From Flectonema sp. DT1601 (Eukaryota; Euglenozoa; Diplonemea; Diplonemida; Diplonemidae), in NCBI GenBank assembly GCA_964019425.1, contig OZ025798.1, positions 1,116,001 through 1,180,000 on the forward strand: DNA of 64,000 nucleotides, written 5' to 3'. A program made the translations under genes and the position numbers. This document shows, in pieces, positions 32,301 to 41,460 of the stretch. The notes under the pieces are model-generated. The model had not been told where the DNA came from and did not search any database. It saw only the letters and a program-made list of their open reading frames with translations. Position 1 is the first letter of the stretch. Each line of letters begins with the position of its first letter.

Positions 32301-34592
32301 TTTATATCTGGAACAAGATCTCTTTCAATAGGTAATCCAGGTGTTGTTTCTCTAACAGTAACCGCTTTAGGAAGCGCTACTAAACATGAAAGTGGTAACA
32401 CCAGCGGTACTATCCTCCATCAAGACGCTACAATCCCATTTGGAAGCGTCGCATTGAGTTGGCAATTTCAGGGATCTTCCGCTGAAGTTCTCAACAACAT
32501 TGTTGGTCATCCTTCTTTTGAATCTTTTTTTGCAGATGTAGCTGATCTTTCTGACGTTCAGCAGGACTCATCAAAGACGAAAAAGGAAAAAGAGTCGAAT
32601 GTTTATACCACACCACCTTCACAACAAGCATCCCTACGACACTGGAAAGATTTAAAGAAAAGATATGAGAAAGTTAAGACTTCAGTAAGAGTCCACCACA
32701 CGTCAACACAACGACCAGCTGATAGCTGGGAAGACTTCAGAAGAGGAGATAGAGAGGAAGATTTAGTTGATACGTCGCAGCCACTATTTGCTTCACCTGG
32801 ACCTGATTTGTTTCAAAGTAGATCGACACCATCACCTACCCCTGTGAGTGATTTATTCTCAAAGAGGAATTCAACTCCTCCACCTTCGACGGGGTTATTT
32901 CCAAGTGAAGGAAATGATTTATTCTCAAAGAGGCAATCAGTTCCACAACCGTCAAGTGTGTCAAACGATTTGTTTCCATCAACTGAAGTGAAGGAATCGT
33001 TATTTGATAAAGTTCCTGTTGTGGATTCTAATGTTAATCAGGAAGTTGAATTAAAACCTGACACAACTTTATTTCCCACAACATCTGAAACCCTCTTTAC
33101 AGAGACTGCTGTTGCGAGTTCTCTTTTTGATACAAAACCTGCAGCTGACTCAAAGTCAGAAGATGTTTCATTTCCTGCTCCCGAACCGTCGGACTCGCTG
33201 TTTGCAACTAAACCGACTGATCCTTCGCTATTTGACAGTAAACCTGTTGAGCCTGAGTCATCTCTCTTCCCAACAGTACCAGAGCAGAGTTCATCATTCC
33301 CTTCTGAGCCTCCTGCAGTGAATGATGAATCAGAATCACCGAGTTCTCTATTCCCTAGTGTGACAGCCACAGAGACAGAACGTGCTGATGGAGAGCCGAA
33401 CAACGATTCGTTATTTCCAAAGACTTCGGATACAGAAGATTCGCTATTTTCGAAAGAAGCTGCACCATTCCCTGACACCACAACTTCCCTATTTCCACAG
33501 CCATTGGATGAGTCTAATGACGCCAACCCAGAAGTATCATTTCCTGAACCTGTTGCTTGCAATAATGTTTCGACTGGGGATTCTCTGTTTGCTGAGAAGC
33601 CTGAAGAAGTTGAAGTCCCTGCAGAAGTAACTGTCGCGGATACGTCAGATTCTCTTTTCTCAAGTAAGCCACCTGATCAGCATACAGCAGATGGTCAGAT
33701 AGAAGGGTCGCTATTTCCGTCTAGTGAGGTACCAACAGATGAGAAATCTGATTCACTTTTCGTGAACAATCCAACAGCAAATGGTGAAGAATCTCTAGAC
33801 GGTAATCCACCACCTGATAGTCAGCCTGAATCTCTGTTTCCTGCGCAGCCAGAAACCAGTAGTTTATTTAATAACAACACGGAGGATACTCGAAACGCAG
33901 TCCTAAGTGACTCGGAACTGCAAGCTGGTTCGTTGTTCGCTCACGAGGACAATTCTAGCGCTCCAAGTCCTGAAATTATTACCCCACCGCCACCAGGTGA
34001 CGATGATGATGGCTCAGCAACAACGCCGCGTGTTGTGGAATCCGACTCACCACTGCCTGTTGATGTAAAGCCAGCTGCAGCAGAGGAGTCTCTGTTTGAT
34101 AATGGGAATTCTCTTTTTCCGCACAACCCGCCTGAAGAAGTAGTCGATTCGTTTCCAATTGTTGCACATCAAGATCCTGTTGAGGGAGGTATGGACTCAG
34201 GGAGTTGTGATACTCCACCACCACCTTCGGATACTTTATTTCCTCCTATTAATGAAGGTGGTGGTGAAGGACAGGGTGAGTTTCCGACAGCAGATTCTCT
34301 TTTTCCGTCAATTCCTACTTCTGAAGTAGGTGGCAATTTATTTCCATCAGCACCAGCAGGAGGTGATTCTTTGTTTCCCAGCGTTCCCCCTGAAGTCACT
34401 AATAGTAGTGACACCTTCCCTGTTCCAAGTAATGGGTTGTTTGACTTCAAAGACTCAAATAATTCAGTTCAACCTGCTGAAGGATTTGGTGACTTTAAAG
34501 CTCCTTCCGTTCCTTCGAATTCTTTGTTCCCAGACGAGACAGGACAAGAAGAGAACAACGGTGAGGAAGTAAATGATGAGTTGTGTAGCTAA
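29400..34592 (+). CDS. TPLATE-like subunit of the TSET adaptor complex with LF-repeat tail
   Basis: Exons 29400-31754, 31818-31973 and 32040-34592, all phase 0, give 1687 residues. The N-terminus (MDLKYGNLVADLSSG ... LLDVIQQGNLGRDI ... VRKLTYHIVRSC) closely follows the start of plant TPLATE, and helical adaptin-like repeats continue to about 700. The region about 700-1010 (RIEVCMSVSNATLITLKDLRI ... CRIHSDIFPVSLPHFF) resembles the TPLATE appendage part. TSET is an ancient adaptor complex acting in endocytosis. Residues about 1090-1687 are disordered and acidic, with about 32 LF dipeptides, 21 as SLF and four as DLF, often SLFP or SLFD. DLF-type motifs bind adaptor appendages and clathrin-coat partners in other systems. 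Plant TPLATE has no such tail. The third-exon intron (66 nt) is itself open in frame. Confidence 0.75.
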
Positions 34593-34984
34593 GACAGTTC
34601 TCCATGTGTTAGGAGTTCAATTATCTTAGACTCAATGAGTTCCCAGAGAGGGTTTTATTATATCTGTTAAGTTATTTTTGGGCTTTCATGGCCACGTTAG
34701 TTCTTTTCTGTAGCCCATTCGATTCCCGCACTCGGTTAAACGCGAGTGGGTGGTCTTTTAATAGCAGCAAGCTGGAAGTGTTGTCTTCCTGATAACTAGC
34801 AGCTATGTGTTTGTTTACTCCGAAATTAGTTTGGGATGCATGCTGTGTTGTTCATCACAGTTATCTTACAGCTTGCATGCTATTTAACAGTTGTGTCGAG
34901 AAGCGTATTCTATTCAACAAAAACGTTCAGTAATTACACATCACAAGTATTCCTCATCTCAGTTAAGCATCAAGTATAAAAAAT
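34593..34984 (+). other. Hairpin-rich spacer
   Basis: Perfect stems CACTCG/CGAGTG (34729-34748), GGAAG/CTTCC (34774-34789) and CTGTG/CACAG (34843-34860, flanked by GCATGC on both sides). The AG in TCATCTCAG lies about 20-25 nt before the next start. Confidence 0.45.
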
Positions 34985-35893
34985 ATGATTCGCAGCAACT
35001 TGCGATTTGTTTCAAAGAGGAGATTTTCTGAAGTAGTCGGATGGGGAAAGGCAAAGGGAATGTCAGAAATTGAAAAGGAACCATCAAAGTGTGGAGAAGA
35101 CAGTTTTTTTATTAGCGACGTATGCATTTTGATTTTAAGAACTAACGAAATAAATTTCCACATCTACAACACAATAACAAACAACAACAGGATAAAATCC
35201 CAACTTACTTTGGAGTTGCTGATGGTGTTGGTGGATGGAGGAACGTTGGAGTTGACCCAGGTGAGATAGCGAGGGTATTGATGCTTAACTCTAAAGAGCT
35301 TTTCGACAAGTACCCAGGTGTGATGAGCCCACAAGCTATTCTCGCAGAGGCATATTGGAAAGCAAAATACGGAAACGAAGTAGAGGTTGGCAGCACCACT
35401 GCTTGTCTCGGTGCTCTTGTAAAGGAAGAAGAGAAATCATATTTTGTGTCTTGTCAATTAGGTGATTCACTTTATATGATAATTAGAAACGGAGAAGCTC
35501 TAAAAGTGTCAGAACCTGGACTATGTGGATACAATGCCCCAAATCAGCTGGCTATTGTTCCAGCGAAATACGGTGAGGGCATGATTCAGTCCCACCCTTT
35601 TGAGGCTCAGAATGAGGTGGGAGAAGTCCAACCTGGAGATGTTATTGTAATGGCAACTGATGGTTTGTGGGACAACGTTGACGTAAATGAGGTTTGTTTT
35701 TACATTACAATATTAGTTATTATTGATAATATAAAAAAAATTATATAAAATTAAATAAAAAAAAAACCAGATTCTTCCTATTCACAAAGACGTTAGCAAT
35801 AACCTTTCAGAATTCTGCAAGCAGTTAGTTGTTGCCGCTTGTACCCGTCCTCGTAAACCTGATGATGTTACTATTGTCTGTGCTCGTGTGTGA
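34985..35893 (+). CDS. PP2C-type phosphatase, PTC7/PPTC7 family
   Basis: Exons 34985-35119, 35191-35691 and 35771-35893 give 252 residues. Motifs in order: KCGEDSFFIS, ADGVGGWRNVGVDPGEIA, GSTTACLGALV, LGDSLYMIIRNG, ATDGLWDNV, and KPDDVTIVCARV near the C-terminus. The acidic residues that bind the two metal ions are present (GED, ADG, ATDG, PDD). PTC7-type enzymes are mitochondrial Ser/Thr phosphatases. The N-terminus MIRSNLRFVSKRRFSEVVGWG is basic and consistent with mitochondrial import. Introns are 71 and 79 nt with AACAG and ACCAG ends. The second can form a 6-bp hairpin at 35710-35732. Confidence 0.92.
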
Positions 35894-36211
35894 GATAGTT
35901 ATAGCTTTCCGGCCGATCTTGGCATTTTCAATCGTATTTGTATCGTCTCTAAGAAGACAAATCTACTGCTTGCTTAATCCGTGTGTGAATATCGCTATTT
36001 ATAATGATAATCATTTATTCCTTGTCGCATGTAATGAAGCAGGAGTGGAATTATATTGTACGGTAGATATGAAATATATATTACCTTCCTTCAATAGATT
36101 TGGGGATATGAAAACAACGAAGACACTCAAAAACGAATTAAATATTTTGTCAGATAATATTATTTCAAATAGGAAAGGGGGGGTTGGTGGGGGGAAAAAA
36201 AAATAAGAAAA

Positions 36212-37510
36212 ATGTCATTTCCGGTTCAAGCAGTTAAGAAAAAACATCTTCAGAAGAAGAAATGTTCATCTAAATCATCACCGTGGACTCAGGTGTACAG
36301 CAGGTCAAACCCTGATGCTTTTATCTCAAGAGGTCAGACGATTTCTGTTGATGACAATAACGTAATGATCTTAGGAACTCCAACATCAAAGGAAGCCGGA
36401 ACAGACTACGGTCGATGGTGTGAGTTTACGATGCATCTACCAACTGGAAAGATTAAAAGAGTAAAAACAACTTTATCAAAACCAGATGGAAGACGAGGTC
36501 ACAGCTGTATAAAAGTTGACGACAAAGTATACGTACTTGGAGGATGGGATTCAAAAGCTCAATTCAACGACATGTACTCTCTCGATCTTCCTACCTTAAA
36601 ATGGACAAGTCATGGTTCAATGTTATTATCTCACAGATCAGGTCATGCTGTAGCAGCTGTAAAAGATGGTTTTGTTATTCATGGAGGAGCTGCTTGTGAA
36701 GGAGGTTATTATAAATTTATGAGAGACGCATTCTACTACTCAACTGTGACACATCAAATGCTGATGATTCCTGCTAGTAATTCTTACCCTCCTGGACGAG
36801 CCCAACATGGAATGGTCTTCAATGAAGAAACGAATGAATTATTTATATTCGGAGGATTAAAACAGTCGAGACTCGACACAACTAACGGTAATGAGATTGT
36901 TGACAATCGTCTTAACGATGTTTGGGTAACTGAGCTAACCTACGACACGGGGTCGTACTACGCTGAGGGTTGGCGTAAACTTCCTCCGATGCCTTTCAAA
37001 TCATTTTATACTCCAGCAAAACCATTTCGATCACCGCAGGCTTCACGAGGAGTTTTCGTTAGAAACAATTGTTTCTACGTCTACGGAGGGGAACAAAGTT
37101 ATTTAGAACGTCCCGACTACATCTGTCAGTTTAATATGAAACGAAAAGTGTGGAGAAAAATCCCACAACGGAACCCGCCTGAGTTTCAAGCGATATCTGG
37201 TTTAGTTTCAGGGAATACTGCAATCCTCTCTTCGTGGTCGTATGTAAATGCGAAGACTCCAAATAAGTTTTGGTTAGCACCTGCTGATGTCCTCCTCGGG
37301 CCATCTCGCTGGACTCAGAAGAAGCATCAGTGGTTTCCGAAAGAGCAGCGTTTTCCCTACCGCTGTTTGCTCTTCTTCCTTTCGAAAAGCGACGAGCTGT
37401 ATCCTGGAAGTGATATTTGTGATCTGATTGCGAAGTTCTTCATGGACTCAGAGTACTTTGAGGATAAATCAAAACTAACTATCGCAGCAGAGGTTGATCC
37501 TCAACTCTAA
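36212..37510 (+). CDS. Kelch-repeat protein
   Basis: 432 residues, one exon. Kelch blades are visible as RRGHSCIKVDDKVYVLGGWDSKAQFNDMYSL, RSGHAVAAVKDGFVIHGGAA, RAQHGMVFNEETNELFIFGGL, and ASRGVFVRNNCFYVYGGE, followed by a W in each blade (LKWTSHG, KVWRKI). It is probably a five- or six-bladed propeller with a basic N-terminal extension (KKKHLQKKK). A short C-terminal domain (YRCLLFFLSKSDELYPGSDICDLI) follows. No BTB or F-box domain is present. Related to Kelch-domain proteins of the KLHDC4 type, but this is not certain. A protein-interaction role is likely. Confidence 0.85.
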   Translation: MSFPVQAVKKKHLQKKKCSSKSSPWTQVYSRSNPDAFISRGQTISVDDNNVMILGTPTSKEAGTDYGRWCEFTMHLPTGKIKRVKTTLSKPDGRRGHSCIKVDDKVYVLGGWDSKAQFNDMYSLDLPTLKWTSHGSMLLSHRSGHAVAAVKDGFVIHGGAACEGGYYKFMRDAFYYSTVTHQMLMIPASNSYPPGRAQHGMVFNEETNELFIFGGLKQSRLDTTNGNEIVDNRLNDVWVTELTYDTGSYYAEGWRKLPPMPFKSFYTPAKPFRSPQASRGVFVRNNCFYVYGGEQSYLERPDYICQFNMKRKVWRKIPQRNPPEFQAISGLVSGNTAILSSWSYVNAKTPNKFWLAPADVLLGPSRWTQKKHQWFPKEQRFPYRCLLFFLSKSDELYPGSDICDLIAKFFMDSEYFEDKSKLTIAAEVDPQL

Positions 37511-37922
37511 CCAAACTTAACGTTATTACTAATGAGTGACGGAATGCTTTTATCTTATTGTCAGTCACCACCTAACTCTATCTAACCTATGGTACATAAT
37601 TATCCGAATGTTTGTTACCATTTTATTATGTTTTTTCGTTGAAGTTTGTCACAGGCGGTCCACTCCCTTAAGATAGTCCTGTATGATCTCTGAGTCTGAC
37701 ATTCTCTCCCTAGCCCTTTTGAGCCGCCGATTGCAGGCTATTCTCTAATCGAGAATTTTTTTCGTTTATGTGAACCTTACTTAGCGTGGCTATGCAGTAT
37801 CTCGCCTGAAATAATATGAATTACGCTTACTAATAATACCTTTTATGTTTTTAAAATTCGATGATATTATTGTGTTTTAATTTTCCAGGTATCAGTTGTA
37901 TCTATTTTAGTTTTATCAGAAA
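37511..37922 (+). other. Spacer with hairpin plus T-run
   Basis: ATTCTC (37740-37745) pairs with GAGAAT (37751-37756), followed directly by a T run to 37762, an arrangement like an intrinsic terminator. GTGAC/GTCAC pairing is possible soon after the Kelch stop. Two AGs (TTTTCCAG near 37888, TTTTATCAG near 37919) precede the RFC start. Confidence 0.45.
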
Positions 37923-39046
37923 ATGATTCGTCAACTGGGTGACAAGGCAGAAGTCACAAGGGAAGCACCTTCACTTCCGTGGGTTGAGAAGTATCGTCCA
38001 AAGACCGTAAATGACGTTGTTCACCAAGATGAGATTGTTAATGTAATGAAAAAAGTATTGCAGTCAGATGTTCCTAATTTACCTCACTTGTTATTTTATG
38101 GACCTCCCGGAACAGGAAAGACGAGTGTTATTCAGGCAGCTTGCAGACAGCTTTATGGACCCAAATACTATTCTTCGCGAGTGTGTGAATTAAACGCTTC
38201 TGACGACCGTGGTATTAAAGTAATTAGAGAAAAGGTTAAGACATTTGCTCAAGCAGCAGTACACACAAATCCTGAATTAGTTCAAAACGGAGTAAAGTAT
38301 CCAGTACCACCTTATAAGGTTATCGTTCTTGATGAAGCTGACGCGTTGTTACCAGACGCACAGGGAGCTCTTCGTCGAATTATTGAACAGTACTGCAATG
38401 TCACTCGATTCTGTTTAATTTGTAATTATGTCTCGAGGATTATTGAACCTCTCGTATCCAGATGTGCGAAGTTTAGATTCCGTCCAGTAAAGAAGGAGGC
38501 GATGATTAAAAGAATAAAAGACATTTCTGACAAGGAATCGATCGTACTTTCTGACGTGTCACTTCTCGACCTTCACCAAGTTTCTTGTGGAGATCTTCGT
38601 CTTGCTGTTCAATACCTGCAAGGTGCGCAGAAAGCCTACGGAAATGACCTCTCGAACGCTTCATTTTCGGAGCTTTCTGGTAGAGTACCTGACCATAACA
38701 TGAGGCAATTTTATGAGACTTTTTGGTCGAATTCTTTCTTTTCAATGCAGAAAGTTGTTAAGGTATGCGTACTACTAGTTCTTGTTAAACTAATCCCACA
38801 AAAACAATTATAACAAAACAAATACAGGGCCTCGTTGGAAATGGTTTTGCCGCAGTTCAGATTCTAACTCAGATCGTTGACTTTGTTGAGAATGAAGACC
38901 CTTCTCGTCTATCTGATATTCAGAAGGCGAATATTCTCATCAAAGCAGCAACACTTGAAAAACCATTATTCGATGGTTCCAGTGAAGTGTTACAATTACT
39001 TGACTTTGGAGGCTACTGCTTGACAGTTATATCTGGAGCAGCGTAG
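37923..39046 (+). CDS. Replication factor C small subunit (human RFC4 / yeast Rfc2 type)
   Basis: Exons 37923-38762 and 38828-39046 give 352 residues. RFC boxes: PWVEKYRPKTVNDVV, Walker A GPPGTGKT (60-67), LNASDDRGI, Walker B VLDEAD (135-140), RFCLICNYVSRIIEPL, and the arginine-finger SRC motif (179-181). The phrase CLICNYVSRIIEPLxSRCxKFRF is characteristic of the RFC4/Rfc2 subunit. It loads PCNA onto primed DNA in the RFC pentamer. Where human RFC4 has DEADSMTSAAQAALRR, this protein has DEADALLPDAQGALRR, a minor change. The 65-nt intron removes cleanly in phase 0 and extends the collar domain. Confidence 0.93.
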
Positions 39047-39052
39047 TGTTTT

Positions 39053-39206
39053 CTGCAGTAGCACCACTGCAGGTCTATAACAGGTGACAGCCAGCGTCCA
39101 TTGACGCCTTTTCAGCTGATTAAAAGTTTGAGATAGCCGCGTGCTGTCTGTATTGAGTTTTCTCAAAACTCCAACAGTCCGATCGCAACGGGTAGGACCT
39201 ACCCGT
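39053..39206 (+). other. Four tandem perfect hairpins after the RFC stop
   Basis: CTGCAGT/ACTGCAG (39053-39072), GCGTC/GACGC (39094-39107), GAGTTTT/AAAACTC (39155-39171) and ACGGGTA/TACCCGT (39188-39206), of 7, 5, 7 and 7 bp, all perfect, in 154 nt beginning 7 nt after the stop. They fill the spacer before the next gene's acceptor. Confidence 0.6.
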
Positions 39207-39285
39207 CGATGGAGGATTTCGTTAGTTATTTTTTCTTTTCTCACAAACCGATAAAACAATTATTTTCCTTTTTTTTCTCACCCAA

Positions 39286-39287
39286 AG
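39286..39287 (+). promoter_or_regulatory. Putative trans-splice acceptor AG
   Basis: A long T/C tract (TTTTCCTTTTTTTTCTCACCC) ends in AAAG 20 nt before ATG 39308. It supports starting the next protein at 39308 rather than at the in-frame ATG 39209, which would lie upstream of the acceptor. Confidence 0.55.
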
Positions 39288-39307
39288 TCGGATATATTCA
39301 ATTCAAT

Positions 39308-40879
39308 ATGCACGCAGAGAACCTTGCTCAGGGAGTTACATACCTTCCAATTTGGTATCAATTATTGAGCATAACTGGAACTGTATTGCTGTTATGGTAT
39401 TCCGAACAGGCTGCTAGTATGTGGGGACTTTATGATGATATTTATAATGTTGTGATCACTCCAATATTAAAGTCATTAAGAGTTGATATGTACCTTTCAA
39501 CTGATTATAGAGAACTGTTTGAAGAGCTAATGCTAAGGCATCAGATGTTAATGATTGTTCAGTCAGTCGTTCTCGGTGGAGTTTATTTAGTCTTGAAAAG
39601 ATTCTCAGGAGAATCCATCACCAGGCAACTAACTGAATCTCAAACTGCTCGTGTTGGTATTCATATTTTAGATATCACTGAAGTTCTCACAGTTATTAAA
39701 ACTTTTGCAACGAAAGAAGTACTTCAGGAAATGATACCTGCATTAGAAGCAACAATGTATAATAACTTAATATCACCGTGCATCAAATGGGGATCTCTTA
39801 TTGGAACTTGGTGGCTTGCGAATGTTGTATTCGCTGCAGTAATCGCGTTACTCTATAGAATAGCACTTCTGATTGCGACTCAAAAATTCCCTCCTCGTGA
39901 GAAAGATGGAATCCGATGGTATATTATGGCTTTTCTTATAGTGAGACCGCTGGTTAGTATTTTTTGGTGGCAAGTTGATCCGGACAACCCTCATATATCC
40001 CCGAGTTTTCTGACTTTTTGTGTTATGATTCTTAAAACTGTTTTTGTATACGGAACCATAAATATTCAAAACCAAGAAGACGTTGAATCAGGTGAAGACA
40101 TTGGTGTTAAATACCTGGGACAGACCGACATTACAATAAAAATGATCGCAACTGGATTCACGAAGAGGTTTAGAATACTATTATTCCAACCTCTTATTCA
40201 CGTCGTCCAATCTCTTATTCTTATACTTTCACTGAATACTATCGCTATTTTATTGGTTATAATGTGCATGTATTTATTTTTAATTTGGTCACCAGCGGCA
40301 ATCGCTGTCATGTCAATAGATTTCTTTTTCAACGTATCAGCAGCAGCTGCTTTTATTTGGTATTACTTGGATGCTCCGCTTTGCTTTACGGTTTTTGAAA
40401 ATGTAAAGACTGCTTGTTTTATCTTTACGTTTGGTACTTTAGCATTGACTTTTATTTCATATTTTTGGATTTCTCATGGGATTGTGGGACTGACTGCAAT
40501 GACATTAGCAGCAGTGTTTGCTTGTTTACTACTACCTAGTCTTCATGAAACTCTTGCAATGCTCATAGGAATGACGATGCTCTCAGTTGTCTGTGTTATC
40601 GCTTCTCGGATTAATAAAAACGACGGATCATCTGGTTGTCATCAACAGCTTATTCGCAGATATTTTCACGCAGCTGTTTCAACCATCACTTTAGGAGGAG
40701 CTTTCTTTGGTTCATACCTCCTTCCTGCATTGTGTATTCCTGAAGCATTCTCTCCACCAGTAACTGCTATTCTTTTCTTATTCTTGTTGGGTTTATTTAA
40801 AGAGTTGGAGCCAGAGATTCTCACGTTTACGGACCGCGCTCTATTTAATATTGTCCCTGCTAGGGCACACAGTGATTGA
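39308..40879 (+). CDS. Multipass membrane protein, unknown family
   Basis: 523 residues with about ten to twelve hydrophobic segments spread over the whole length and a large loop around residues 40-70 and 130-160. A Trp-rich cytosol-facing stretch (IRWYIMAFLIVRPLVSIFWWQVDPDNPH) lies near 205-230. No transporter signature, ATP-binding site or catalytic motif was recognised. The upstream extension to 39209 is in frame but would precede the acceptor at 39287 and read through the pyrimidine tract, so I do not include it. No intron. Confidence 0.75.
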   Translation: MHAENLAQGVTYLPIWYQLLSITGTVLLLWYSEQAASMWGLYDDIYNVVITPILKSLRVDMYLSTDYRELFEELMLRHQMLMIVQSVVLGGVYLVLKRFSGESITRQLTESQTARVGIHILDITEVLTVIKTFATKEVLQEMIPALEATMYNNLISPCIKWGSLIGTWWLANVVFAAVIALLYRIALLIATQKFPPREKDGIRWYIMAFLIVRPLVSIFWWQVDPDNPHISPSFLTFCVMILKTVFVYGTINIQNQEDVESGEDIGVKYLGQTDITIKMIATGFTKRFRILLFQPLIHVVQSLILILSLNTIAILLVIMCMYLFLIWSPAAIAVMSIDFFFNVSAAAAFIWYYLDAPLCFTVFENVKTACFIFTFGTLALTFISYFWISHGIVGLTAMTLAAVFACLLLPSLHETLAMLIGMTMLSVVCVIASRINKNDGSSGCHQQLIRRYFHAAVSTITLGGAFFGSYLLPALCIPEAFSPPVTAILFLFLLGLFKELEPEILTFTDRALFNIVPARAHSD

Positions 40880-41460
40880 ATGATAAAAAGTACGTTCTGA
40901 ACTTGTGAAAGTAAATAGAATAGTAATATACATTGTACTAGTGAAGTTCAGCAACGTATTGAGATGTGAGGAAAACGAAATAAATTTTGTTCTGATGAAG
41001 TTCTGCAACGACACCTCACAGTTGTTCTGGTCAAGGGACGACTTGTTGAATCGCAAAGTCGGGGAAAAGAAGCTTCTAAACTATTTGTGTGTAAATAGTC
41101 AGATGAATATTTTTCGTTTTTTTTTTGTATTTTGTTATTTCGTTCACGTAGAATTTATTCCGCTTCTTATATTACCTACTGAACAGTCACCTTTTCGCTT
41201 TTGCTCTTGCCCCCTGTCTTGTGGTTCACACAACGAAAAGTGACACGGAAGGTTCTCATCCGCTCAAAATTATTTAATTAATCTGCTGACTTGTCTGTTA
41301 GCAATTTACGGTTTCTACTTAGAATGATATTCTGATTGTGTTCATAAAGCAATTCGTACTTTACTTCAACAGAAAGATGATTCGAATGAGAGTTGTGACG
41401 GTTGTTTCTCTTCAGGCTCGTGTTAAATTGTAATTATCTTCCCTTCCTTCCAGAACGAAG
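40880..41460 (+). other. Spacer with direct repeat and hairpin
   Basis: A 14-nt direct repeat GAAGTTC(A/T)GCAACG occurs at 40943-40956 and 40997-41010. TGTGAGG (40965-40971) pairs perfectly with CCTCACA (41014-41020), enclosing the second repeat. The open frame over 40905-41243 has no ATG at its start and no protein features. Confidence 0.45.
41452..41453 (+). promoter_or_regulatory. Putative trans-splice acceptor AG
   Basis: CTTCCCTTCCTTCCAG ends 7 nt before the VPS34 ATG, the clearest pyrimidine-only tract in the window. Confidence 0.6.

Noticed and set aside
33038-33562. 174-codon minus-strand frame
   Set aside because: Shadow of the SLF-repeat coding region on the + strand; the strand bias of every real gene and the low-complexity composition argue against it.
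34708-34750. ATTCGATTCCCG resembling a tRNA box B, next to a 6-bp stem
   Set aside because: The flanking bases do not form a T-arm and no box A or acceptor stem is found; not a tRNA.
35829-36206. 125-codon frame overlapping the last PP2C exon
   Set aside because: It overlaps the well-supported KPDDVTIVCARV exon in another frame and ends in a G/A run; it is 3' UTR.
39209-39307. 33-residue N-terminal extension of the multipass protein
   Set aside because: It translates the pyrimidine tract and precedes the AG acceptor at 39287; the start at 39308 fits better.
40905-41243. 112-codon frame after the multipass protein
   Set aside because: Begins without ATG, ends in T-run translation and has no motif.
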